Assembly (NCBI GenBank): GCA_029260595.1
Contig: JAJDCY010000010.1
Span: forward strand, 669,675 to 733,674
Length of the DNA stretch: 64,000 bases
Reading direction: 5' to 3'
Source: Phycisphaeraceae bacterium
GTDB lineage: Bacteria; Planctomycetota; Phycisphaerae; Phycisphaerales; Phycisphaeraceae
In this document: positions 43,601 to 47,585 of the stretch, in pieces
Numbering within the stretch: the stretch's first letter is position 1
Layout of the letters: every line of letters starts with the position of its first letter
The notes under the pieces: model-generated
Databases searched by the model: none
What the model was told of the DNA's origin: nothing
Seen by the model: only the letters and a program-made list of their open reading frames with translations
Position numbers and translations under genes: made by a program

Positions 43601-46053
43601 ACTGGACGGCGACGGGTACCCCGCAGTTCTTCTTCAACTCCCCGGGCGACGGGTCGGAGCTGGCCCGCTGGACGTTTGATGTGACCGGAAACCCCGGCGT
43701 CTACCGGGTATCGGTGTCCTACGACCACTTCAACAACCGTGCGATCGACGCGCCGTACACCGTGTTCAACGGGACGCAGCGTGCCGGGTTGGTTGATGTG
43801 AACCAGCAGGTGGCGGCCAACGATCTTCAAGACGCTGGCGAGAATTGGGAAGACCTAGGCGAGTTCTTTATCACAGCAGACATGCTCGTCGTCGAACTCT
43901 CAGATCAGGCTACCGGTGGGATTGTGATCGCCGACTCGGTGCGGGTGCAGAAGGTCGACGAGCTGTTCGAGGTGATCGCGCCATCCAACCCGCCTGCCGC
44001 CGGGTTCAGCATCCAGTCCGGGTCATGGAACTTCTCGGCCGGGAACAATATCTGGTCGAAGGGCCCGGGCGACGGGTCCGCGATCACCCAGTGGCAGTTC
44101 ACGGATCTGACGCCGGGCATCTACCAGGTGTCGGTGTCCTATCTCGCGTTCGCGGGCCGAGCGACCAACTCGCCCTACACCGTGCTGGACGGGTCCAAGG
44201 CCCTGGCCACCGTCCCGATCAACCAGACTCAGTCGGCGAACGATTTCATGGAAGATGGCGTTTCGTATGAGAACCTGGGCAGCTTCCAGATCGACGGCAC
44301 GACGATGAATGTCCAGCTATCAGACAAAGCCAACGGTCTGGTGGTGGCGGGCAGGGTTCGCATCGAGCGGATCGATGAACTATTCCAGATTGTCGAGGCG
44401 ACCGATCCCGACTTCAGCATCCAATCGGGCGACTGGGCGCCGACCGCGGGCGACGTGTTCATCAACGGCGCCGGCAGCGGGACCGAGGTCGTCCAGTGGC
44501 AGTTCGACGGCCTGGACCCGGGCATCTACCGCGTGTCGGTGACCTACACACCGTTCGCCAACCGCGCGACCGATGCGCCGTACACCGTGCTGGACGGCTC
44601 GAATGCGTTGGAGATCGTGGACATCAACCAGCAGGTCGCGGCGAACAGCTTCGTCGAGAACGGGATCGCGTTCCAGGACCTGGGCAACTTCCGGATCACC
44701 GACTCGACGATGAACGTGCAGTTGTCGGACCTGGCGAACAACTTCGTGATCGCCGGTGCGGTGCGCATCCAGCGGGTGGATGACCTGGCCGACATCATCA
44801 CGATCGACGACCCCGGGTTTGCGATCCAGGACCCGATGGGCGCATGGAGCCTGTCGGCGCTCGGGACGATCTGGTTCAACGGGCCGGGCAGCGGCACCGA
44901 AGCGGCTGAGTGGGAGTTCACCGGGCTTGAGAAGGGTATCTACCGCGTATCGGTGACCTACGAGCACTTCTCGAACCGCGCGACGGATGCTCCGTTCACC
45001 GTGTTTAACGGCGATATCAACTTGGGCACGGTTGACATCAACCAGGAACTGGCCCCGAACGATTTCAACGAGAAGGGCACGAACTGGGAAGACCTGGGCG
45101 AGTTCAGGATCACCGGGGATACGGTCCGTGTCCGCCTCACCGACGATGCCAATGAGTTTGTCATCGCCAAGTCGGTGCGTGTTGAGCGGATCGAGGACCT
45201 GGTCGATGTGATCACCCCGACCGATCCACCGTCGGGCGGATTTACAATCGAGTCCGGCACGTGGAACTTCTCGGCCGGCAACGATATCTACTTCAACTTC
45301 GCCGGCAGTGGCAACGACGTCGCTCAGTGGGAGTTCACCGACCTGACGCCGGGCTTCTACCGGGTGTCGGTCAACTACATCCACTCACCCGGCCGCGCAC
45401 CCGATGCGCCATACACGGTATTCAACGGCATGGCTTCGCTCGGGACGGTGGACGTCGATCAGACGGTCGCCGCGACCGAACTGGTCGAGGACGGTCTTGG
45501 GTACAAGCACCTGGGCGATATGTTCAAGATTACCGGAGACACGCTGCGGGTCCAGTTGTCGGATCAGGCCAACGGCTTGGTGATCGCCGGGAGTGTGCGT
45601 GTCGAGCACATCGCGGACCTGCCGCCGTCTCAGGTGATCGCTCCGACTAGTCCCCCGGCCGGTGGGTTTAGTATCCAATCCGGCACGTGGAACTTCTCCG
45701 CGGGCAACCAGATCTACTTCAACTTCGCCGGCACCGGCAACGACGTGGTGAGGTGGTCGTTCACGGACCTGACACCCGGTGTGTACCGGGTGTCGGTCAG
45801 TTACCTGCACTCGCCCGGCCGAGCGTCGGACGCGCCTTACACCGTGTCCGACGGGATGACGCCGTTGCAGACCGTCGATATCAATCAGATAACCGCGCCG
45901 AATGACTTCTCCGAAGACGGCGTGAACTACGAGGATCTCGGCTCGATGTTCGAGATCACCGGGACGACGCTGAACGTCGATCTGTCCGACGACGCCAACG
46001 GCTTGGTCATCGCCGGGAAGGTGCGGATCGAACGCCTCAGCGACCTGCCGTAA
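31699..46053 (+). CDS. Giant modular extracellular repeat protein (4,784 residues), LEPR-XLL-like N-terminus
   Basis: Single uninterrupted 14.4-kb frame. Basic N-terminus without a classical signal peptide, then LEPMEGRIMLAA (43-54), which fits the LEPR-XLL type of N-terminal motif on large planctomycete surface proteins. The body has three supermodules (31861-36858, 36859-39750, 39751-43551). Each opens with a WDG...W..A.NW....P..D.V.I header, then a golvesin-C-like domain, then a block of the type IRSLKAFAPIVIDSGG, layers of NNGTI-like beta-helix repeats, and a closing domain (DIEIGGT.AG..YDQL). Two further domain types recur four times each. Six tandem golvesin-like repeats (43552-46050) end the protein; no PEP-CTERM, autotransporter or type IX signal follows. 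Acidic, almost Cys-free. Probably an adhesin or surface-layer/matrix protein. Confidence 0.88.
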   Translation: MSQASLAYERCRQFLFKRAERMATFRARRKQQRDRVGELWTGLEPMEGRIMLAAVSWDGGGTTNNWSDAANWSNNLVPGKNDNVQINPFETSFVEVIENDTAGFSVQNAMTWEQDQPAGGAREEVAGSGANSVLWQFTLPKAGRYRVSVSFEDQADRVTDAQYIVRNGAGIAAPEIVPIGQVATPRINQELTADDRQDLLDPDDIESGLIRWEDLGEFVTTGTALTVQLTDDSADAGEFISAANVRVELIKTEQVVVNSDVGRIRSLKAFAPVVIDSGGELEVTNLNSFGKGAFFTDTLTINGGTLDALFVGVEVSDETNPTSFNLNGGDIIGNVSVHGTFSSHATVTIGDAYTDTGFPDQITFRGGFSTLVGDVKANQTVIVQAQDNVGVGLVNAELFLRPGFENDGTVRLTSTADKAATLNMGVNDIVNRGTIEALAGAGGDRQVIGTGTVTNEGLISAGAGEVFKIEGINFGTPEMPDWTPITFAPQGGTQTGDVILNHALVDLSGVAAMDPVSEIILVGSDNALAPGTATIPAEVTLRILGTELPPTGMENPPLGDPGPDAFSHALFELTEAVTTNLGTIILDSRDLDDAQNVTGLIGSSTLTFGDDGMDQRQLINGATGLIQVLTGDGGARELRGTGTFTNQGTLTVENTTYMTISGVNQGTADSPNWARITYDVDGGTIQSPAYLIHSMFTVTSAPAMASEVRFAGSDNQVIGTNIPADLTLIVQGAEIPPAIDFRPTEFDPMTGAPISKVTQYAGLGDTQNTDTDGNPIPVFDHADGGRTLEITGDAWQKFAFDAPVTVSADTILEFDFFSATQGEVHGIGFDNNDIIDDAGTHSFLLYGTGTGVPPLVSPNTDFHDYDDAMEAPSAKRYTIPIGTFFTGDFDFLTFFSGDSVSDAAQSGFSNVRIFDPDDPISGPDALSHATLEFTQEVTTLDGTIVLRSEDIDDSQLLTSTQTAGLLLGTNQLIVEPTGVIQVDGGISTREIRGTESGGDHGRLTNRGTINIDLGTFLTISGTNEGTRDNPDWRQVEYEVDGGQIVENSGRGYLIHTRVIETSAPSPTDLRLAGFNTTLVGDNLPNVNLIVDGRPSTDFDVDAFSNAVLMLEAGQTQTNQGTITLTSSGTFNVASSNLDLNGGTLINEGTIDALEGAGADRFIKNGAFQNAATGILNIETNLEFVFDTALADDDNPLAFQAEGLSSSDIINLDPDTRWLTELVSGAFGQSGSVFKASGTVPADPQTTNVLSYMVDFDTAGTYTLYYRGRGFAGDQTNFLTPTDFGVNPTASTPTTTDGGALDWGTAANTFTVVTPGVHELRIGMEDPNVELDAFFFSTDDMLSDAALDANFGTGFGTSAHTNAGTIHLHGDPDAGAGETAIDFTGIALSAYTPPVVDNTGIPAEEQYTPAPDDDDTVMVSGTSLTFASTDGWLKADIPNFDLTLNTILEFDFTSTGPEGAIHGIGFDDDGAFDNNPGINFGEGFQIFGTNREDQVRASRFFNDYDNKAEFPDLGTTKTYVVPIGQFLTGVFDSEVDFLTFMHTADSGTVTFDNIKIYEGPPTLGLRGGSFTNQTGGEVIGNGSVRLTGETIEFDNTGGTVSPGDPGAAGRLVIRGTLNQTGTGQVDIDLGSNVAGSGYDQLLIIGEANLTAGTNVNVSQINSFTPQANDVFEVMKFDSSSGNEPTVVIPAEFPTLVDSYRHFDHDLLLASSAISEPGGEDPGLWDGGGDGFTWDDPLNWTTDTLPTPDDDVQLNPIPTDTNNTVIEAGDAGYSDTMGWAAPVDGATSVTAGDGSEVATWTFTGLTAGLYQVSATWLANATNATDTPFSIFDGGTLLATIDINQESAPADFSTNDAGDILPVGDPGVTLTWETLGLFNVTGTTLTVELSDDSADVGQLLIAAGIHLAEVPTIVIDATPPAGDEGRTIHSLKAFRPILINGGTLTVTDGAVFGGLDVGAVFSQSLTIDNGGVLTPPTEGANFSADPPPHTQGAGPTNTATNPVLLNLLSGEIDGQIVLSGTENAPATVRIDDMYTPVGTDDIVVRGSFNFLDGDIKAGQTLTIQGTEVAEQQGMPDNPNADALSHATLILAGDATNNGTIVLTAQDSDSMTVAPYGLASANLDLGGWTLTNNSVIDAVAGEDAAGGRFIKNGALNNAAGGTVNVHTNLEFAYDAPFTVPGADFAFEAEVRGGFEDLDMDGNQWQVAASTDNGADVSGQVIQAPAGLTTDNVSEGLVTYEFVFTQAGDYTLYYRARGFSESTRDSIYTPTGFDTNPTVLDTTSTDGAFAWQAAMNTFTVTQDDVDNQTVLELRLGVAGADVEIDRLVLSTTAGLMGPALDAVALAPSAHTNAGTIHLHGDPDAGAGEAAIDFSMETFTGYNGNTTVAPVINGTEFTISSTGNDRELKIDFPYTITPNSILEFDFSSNNDANLHAIGFDDDNMFDTAQAFQLYGTNSEEDIATNRFFNDYEQFTETQGDDTGPTRHYVIPIGQFYSFGDGLTFAAPDVDFLTFMHRGTGQSVFSNVKVYEGSPVLTVRGASFTNLNGGVVSGTGAWNLVGPDFDNEGTVAPGDSAGRLSIKAAGFNQTADGQIDIELGGTEAGTGYDQLLVLGRVSLDGDVNVSAINMFDPTSPADQVFEIIKHENRVGPPPTPNVTGPFISDVSPNLEEFYTRFSLVLADEFVVLSDVVKWDGDAGDNLWSTAANWTTDVVPGLDADVQIEAVRPFVQVITFDGLMGADDPGFEVVSGTWTGSETGNVDPNEPHLFNGTSPGNPAGTGDDMVRWNFTDLAAGTYRVSASWRENANRATDAPYTIYDGDATTGTPLTTVDVNQELAEDDLLAAVDPDSTDATPDKIFWEDLGEFIITGNKLTVELTDDANEFVIAQYVRIERLDPGAADPTIVINTDVGQIKSLKAFAPIRIDAGGALEVVELNDFDLGALFTDTLTLNGGTITGPAAVPGVSEGGIVLAADPVTESFDVTGAGQNVTPYGAEDTGDAAELDSKQTLQLTGNAWKKLFLDAPVVVTAQTILEFDFTSTVEGEVHGLGFDSDDVVDNAGTQAFLLYGTDAGGGTLVSPNTDFRDYAADAPGTKHYKIPVGTFFTGTFEFLTFFNADVTEAAVSEFSNVRVYDPVTLNLNSGTINGDIFVEGKQFLPSAVNLNGFTNPLDIQFTGGFNTLTGDLGAGQTLTVLGTGTHPEAFGSGAINWVGGGTNAGTIVLDSVRNPSDPFDPDPMDGDPTTVDPDRTAAILNLDGSTLINNGAINLVAGDGGTREFHNGTLQNGTGTIDASAIDLTIGGESDPVGLNLVGGTVSGTILVQGKQFAPATVTLDGAFTAPVDIEFQGAFSTLHGNIASGQTITVLGAGDGTEALGTGLVEWKTGQVNDGTILLDSQLLGNSVNPTSAVLELDEGTLVNNGAITAVAGAGGSRAIQNGIVQNAGTITANVDLGITFEAVPEGDSPLHINAENADSFTGTSWTTAKVPGAFGAGVEVIQAPAPQSFAVYNVLIEEAGTYTLYYRARGADGSSNSILTPTGFGVDADQVADTTADNTFDWGTANGSFVVTANDVLMGPESFELRIGVGEMGTELDALVLDLADNLTDENLDARFTSGTPLNIEAENRDRFVNPFGFPTFWQFVTSPDAFGTSNEVLEVLSPPSGTPADDTYPEYDVIFDTPGDYTLYYRARGLSDSQNSIMTPTGFGIDPTDVAVTSTDNVFRWDAALSTLTVTQANVDNVDTLSFRIGVGEQGTQFDAVVLSLDPALSQSDLDDLFAPPPTLGNTAAHTNTGTVHIVDNGEVMQEDKVTVTIGGASFTNESGGQVTGTGNILLQETIFNNDGSVAPGQSPGTLAFTADTFNQQANGTIDIEIGGTTAGTDYDQITVTGTVNLDGTLTVTLINGFEPVDTDLFDVLTGGTVNGFFDNAPTDGSSLSIDGGQFEVGYDGTGVALSDFVASDPAMILTPADAGFELVDPGDWTATGTPQFFFNSPGDGSELARWTFDVTGNPGVYRVSVSYDHFNNRAIDAPYTVFNGTQRAGLVDVNQQVAANDLQDAGENWEDLGEFFITADMLVVELSDQATGGIVIADSVRVQKVDELFEVIAPSNPPAAGFSIQSGSWNFSAGNNIWSKGPGDGSAITQWQFTDLTPGIYQVSVSYLAFAGRATNSPYTVLDGSKALATVPINQTQSANDFMEDGVSYENLGSFQIDGTTMNVQLSDKANGLVVAGRVRIERIDELFQIVEATDPDFSIQSGDWAPTAGDVFINGAGSGTEVVQWQFDGLDPGIYRVSVTYTPFANRATDAPYTVLDGSNALEIVDINQQVAANSFVENGIAFQDLGNFRITDSTMNVQLSDLANNFVIAGAVRIQRVDDLADIITIDDPGFAIQDPMGAWSLSALGTIWFNGPGSGTEAAEWEFTGLEKGIYRVSVTYEHFSNRATDAPFTVFNGDINLGTVDINQELAPNDFNEKGTNWEDLGEFRITGDTVRVRLTDDANEFVIAKSVRVERIEDLVDVITPTDPPSGGFTIESGTWNFSAGNDIYFNFAGSGNDVAQWEFTDLTPGFYRVSVNYIHSPGRAPDAPYTVFNGMASLGTVDVDQTVAATELVEDGLGYKHLGDMFKITGDTLRVQLSDQANGLVIAGSVRVEHIADLPPSQVIAPTSPPAGGFSIQSGTWNFSAGNQIYFNFAGTGNDVVRWSFTDLTPGVYRVSVSYLHSPGRASDAPYTVSDGMTPLQTVDINQITAPNDFSEDGVNYEDLGSMFEITGTTLNVDLSDDANGLVIAGKVRIERLSDLP
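31825..31860 (+). other. LEPR-XLL-like N-terminal motif of the giant protein
   Basis: Encodes LEPMEGRIMLAA at residues 43-54, after a basic stretch (FKRAERMATFRARRKQQRDR). The family consensus is LEPR-x-LL followed by small residues; here Leu-Glu-Pro is intact and Arg is displaced four places (LEPMEGR-IML), so it is a variant. It directly precedes the first structural module (VSWDGG), as expected for a processed leader. Confidence 0.6.
31861..36858 (+). repeat. Supermodule 1 of the giant protein
   Basis: Header VSWDGGGTTNNWSDAANW, golvesin-like copy G1 (about 31980-32450), SLKAFAPVVIDSGGELEV block, several layered NNGTI/NQGT sections, domain E copies 1 and 2 (LEFDFFS...HGIGFD; about 33970-34450 and 35944-36372), domain D copy 1 (TYTLYYRGRG; about 35260-35730), closing domain GQVDIDLGSNVAGSGYDQLL (about 36391-36760). 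Confidence 0.75.
35767..35847 (+). repeat. 80-nt direct repeat, copy 1 (partner 38725-38805)
   Basis: The stretch encoding SAHTNAGTIHLHGDPDAGAG and the next few residues recurs at 38725-38805 with only a handful of base changes, although the flanking modules have diverged. This suggests recent recombination or gene conversion between supermodules 1 and 2. Confidence 0.8.
36859..39750 (+). repeat. Supermodule 2 of the giant protein
   Basis: Header GLWDGGGDGFTWDDPLNW, golvesin-like copy G2 (about 36979-37420), IHSLKAFRPILINGGTLTV block, layered sections, domain D copy 2 (about 38220-38690), domain E copy 3 (about 38866-39275), closing domain GQIDIELGGTEAGTGYDQLL (about 39300-39630). It is the shortest supermodule. 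Confidence 0.75.
38725..38805 (+). repeat. 80-nt direct repeat, copy 2 (partner 35767-35847)
   Basis: Second copy of the direct repeat, in supermodule 2, again joining domain D to domain E. A related but diverged version (AHTNTGTVHIVDNGE) follows the last domain D in supermodule 3 near 43027. Confidence 0.8.
39751..43551 (+). repeat. Supermodule 3 of the giant protein
   Basis: Header VKWDGDAGDNLWSTAANW, golvesin-like copy G3 (about 39868-40368), IKSLKAFAPIRIDAGGALEV block, domain E copy 4 (about 40650-41080), layered sections, two adjacent domain D copies (about 42040-42470 and 42520-42975), closing domain GTIDIEIGGTTAGTDYDQI (about 43111-43430). Confidence 0.75.
43552..46050 (+). repeat. 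Six tandem golvesin-C-like repeats, about 138 residues each
   Basis: Repeat starts at about 43552, 43969, 44383, 44786, 45201 and 45623. Consensus features: GFSIQSGxW, W.FTDLTPGIYRVSVSY, NRATDAPYTV(L/F)(D/N)G, TVDINQ, a W/YE(D/N)LG(S/E)F block and L(N/R)V.LSD.ANGLVIAG.VRIER. This follows the golvesin C-terminal / xanthan-lyase-type domain pattern (DA-x-Y-x-V ... VDQ ... W..LG.F ... V.LS......V.ADAV). Repeats 5 and 6 are nearly identical in DNA at their starts (about 45249-45325 and 45669-45745), indicating recent duplication. Confidence 0.8.
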
Positions 46054-46148
46054 GCGGGACCGTTGACGGTACCCTGCACGTGCGGCCCACTACGTCGGGA
46101 GGCTGCGCCGGCTTGGGCCCATCGGGTACGGTTGGCACCAGAGTGAGC

Positions 46149-46178
46149 CCTGCGGCAAAATCCCGCGCAGGCGTTTTT
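46149..46178 (+). terminator. Rho-independent terminator after the giant gene
   Basis: Stem CCTGCG (46149-46154) with CGCAGG (46166-46171), 11-nt loop, then CG and TTTTT (46174-46178). It lies 95 bp past the stop codon, the natural end of the giant-gene transcript. Confidence 0.7.
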
Positions 46179-46273
46179 CCCCTAGGTCGCCAACCGCCCC
46201 CGTTACAACCGTAAAATCCTGCAAAAACGAGATTGTTTTTTATGTATTCCCTTCCTTTACCGGAAGTGGGATA

Positions 46274-46279
46274 TATAAT
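46274..46279 (+). promoter_or_regulatory. Consensus -10 element (TATAAT)
   Basis: Perfect TATAAT in a local AT-rich patch (gatatataattg). No good -35 at 16-18 nt (cttcct at best), so an activator or alternative contact may be needed. Predicted +1 is about 46286, exactly where the GGGCAC stem of the candidate RNA begins. Confidence 0.55.
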
Positions 46280-46285
46280 TGTTGT

Positions 46286-46456
46286 GGGCACATCCCAAGG
46301 AGGGAAGGGCTGATCAGGAAGCCCGTGGGAGCGGAGGGTGCCCGAGATACGTTTTGGGACATGGGCTCCCAGCCTCGCATGAACCAGCCCAAGGCGTATA
46401 CCTAGCGTATTGGGAGAAGACGGGTAGAAGCGTCATCCCCACCCGGTTGCACGGGT
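46286..46456 (+). ncRNA. Candidate structured RNA or leader of the beta-oxidation operon
   Basis: A closing stem GGGCAC/GTGCCC (46286-46291 with 46338-46343) encloses two hairpins, TCCC-AAGGA-GGGA (46293-46305) and GGGCT/AGCCC (46307-46324). A second pairing GGGAGC/GCTCCC (46327-46332 with 46365-46370) crosses the first, so it would be a pseudoknot or an alternative fold. A hairpin ACCCG/CGGGT ends near 46456. I do not recognise a known class (6S, SRP RNA, RNase P and common riboswitches were considered). The remaining leader up to 46685 has no other gene. Boundaries are guesses. Confidence 0.35.
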
Positions 46457-46685
46457 GTGTGTGCCTGTGGTCCGTTTTCGCGGCCCTTGTGGCGGTGGTT
46501 GCCGTCTCAGTGGTGTCGTGCGCACAGACCAGACGGCGGGGATTGACGGCGATAGGCCGGTTCGGATTGTGCGGCCTATCGGTGACGCGGGTGCTAGGCG
46601 GTGCCGGCGTCTTGACTTGTTCCCTCGTGGCGGACGGGGCCGGTTCGGCTCCGTGCAGCGACGCGGGATTCAGGAAGGAGCCACT

Positions 46686-47531
46686 ATGCCGTGGGCCGAC
46701 TTGACTGACAGCCGGTGCTACTTCGAGCTGCAAGGCAGCGGGGAGCCGGTGTTGTTGATCCCGGGGCTCGGCAGCACCTGCCGGGTGTGGGATCCGATCG
46801 TCGAGCAGTTGGCCGCGCGGTTCTGCGTGATCGCTGCGGACAACCGCGGCGTCGGCCTCTCGCAAGCCAAACGCATGCCCAATTCGTTGCGGGCGAACAG
46901 TGCGGATCTGATCCAGCTACTCGACCACCTGCAACTCGATCGCGTCCATGTGGTCGGCCTGTCACTCGGCGGTGTGATCGCGCAGCGGCTCGCGTCCGAC
47001 CACCCCGAGCGGGTCAATCGATTGGTGCTGATGTCCTGCACGCACCGGTTCACTCCCTATCTCAAAGATATGGCGCAACTGATCGGCCAGGCGCTAAGGC
47101 GGTTCCCGTGGCGGATGTTTTTGCAGACGATGGAACTGCTTGGCAGCGGGCCACTGTACCTGGACAAGAACCCCAGCCGTATCGATGAAAAGATCAAGCT
47201 CCAGGAAGAACTGGGCATCTCGCGCAAGGTGTTGATCCGTCAGCTGCGCTGCCTGGCGGCGGCGGATCACTCGGCTGATATCAAGCGGATCGCAGTGCCG
47301 ACCCTGGTCGTTGCCGGGGAATACGACGCCCTGATCCCTTCCTGTTATGCGCGGCAGACAGCGGACGCGATCCCGAACAGCGAGTTCAAACTGATGTCCG
47401 AGACCGGGCACGACCCGTTAATCGAGTGCCCCGATCGCGTCGTGCGGATGCTGGTCGAGTTTCTGGCACGGCCAACGCAGAGCCGGGACGGTTCACACCC
47501 CGGCGATCAGAAAATCATGGACGCGGCGTAG
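46686..47531 (+). CDS. Alpha/beta hydrolase, lipase/esterase-like, first gene of the beta-oxidation operon
   Basis: 281 residues, cytoplasmic. VLLIPGLGSTCRVWDP is the oxyanion-hole region, GLSLGG carries the nucleophile Ser93, with Asp214 (GEYDALIP) and His242 (TGHDPLIE) completing the triad. Start at 46686 is fixed by AGGAAGGAG just upstream; the open frame extends 77 codons further but without family likeness. The acyl-CoA ligase gene follows about 54 bp after the stop. In this context it may release fatty acids from esters or thioesters to feed FadD. Such folds also include haloperoxidases and 3-oxoadipate enol-lactonases, so substrate is unproven. Confidence 0.85.
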   Translation: MPWADLTDSRCYFELQGSGEPVLLIPGLGSTCRVWDPIVEQLAARFCVIAADNRGVGLSQAKRMPNSLRANSADLIQLLDHLQLDRVHVVGLSLGGVIAQRLASDHPERVNRLVLMSCTHRFTPYLKDMAQLIGQALRRFPWRMFLQTMELLGSGPLYLDKNPSRIDEKIKLQEELGISRKVLIRQLRCLAAADHSADIKRIAVPTLVVAGEYDALIPSCYARQTADAIPNSEFKLMSETGHDPLIECPDRVVRMLVEFLARPTQSRDGSHPGDQKIMDAA

Positions 47532-47585
47532 CCGTTGCGTTTGCGTGAGCGATTGAAGGTTCGTGAAGGAGAGAAGGAGGTCGTT

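Noticed and set aside
31813..43830. Long minus-strand frames (up to 466 codons) opposite the giant gene
   Set aside because: They mirror the repetitive GC-rich coding strand; composition (Val/Arg/Pro/Ser or Asp/Gly/Arg) is that of antisense frames and no motif fits.
43552..46050. Tandem repeats as a CRISPR array or VNTR
   Set aside because: The units are about 410-430 nt, in frame and encode a conserved protein domain; no short repeat-spacer pattern.
46286..46456. Structured region as 6S RNA, SRP RNA, RNase P RNA or tmRNA
   Set aside because: The conserved cores I know (SRP GGAAGGAAGCAGCC-type loop, RNase P GAGGAAAGTC-type segment, tmRNA tag frame and TPsiC arm, 6S central bubble) are not present, so only 'candidate RNA' is claimed.
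46279..46704. Open frame of about 141 codons after the giant gene
   Set aside because: No ribosome site, no family likeness, rich in Arg/Gly/Val from GC-biased random frame, and it overlaps the candidate structured leader and the real hydrolase start.
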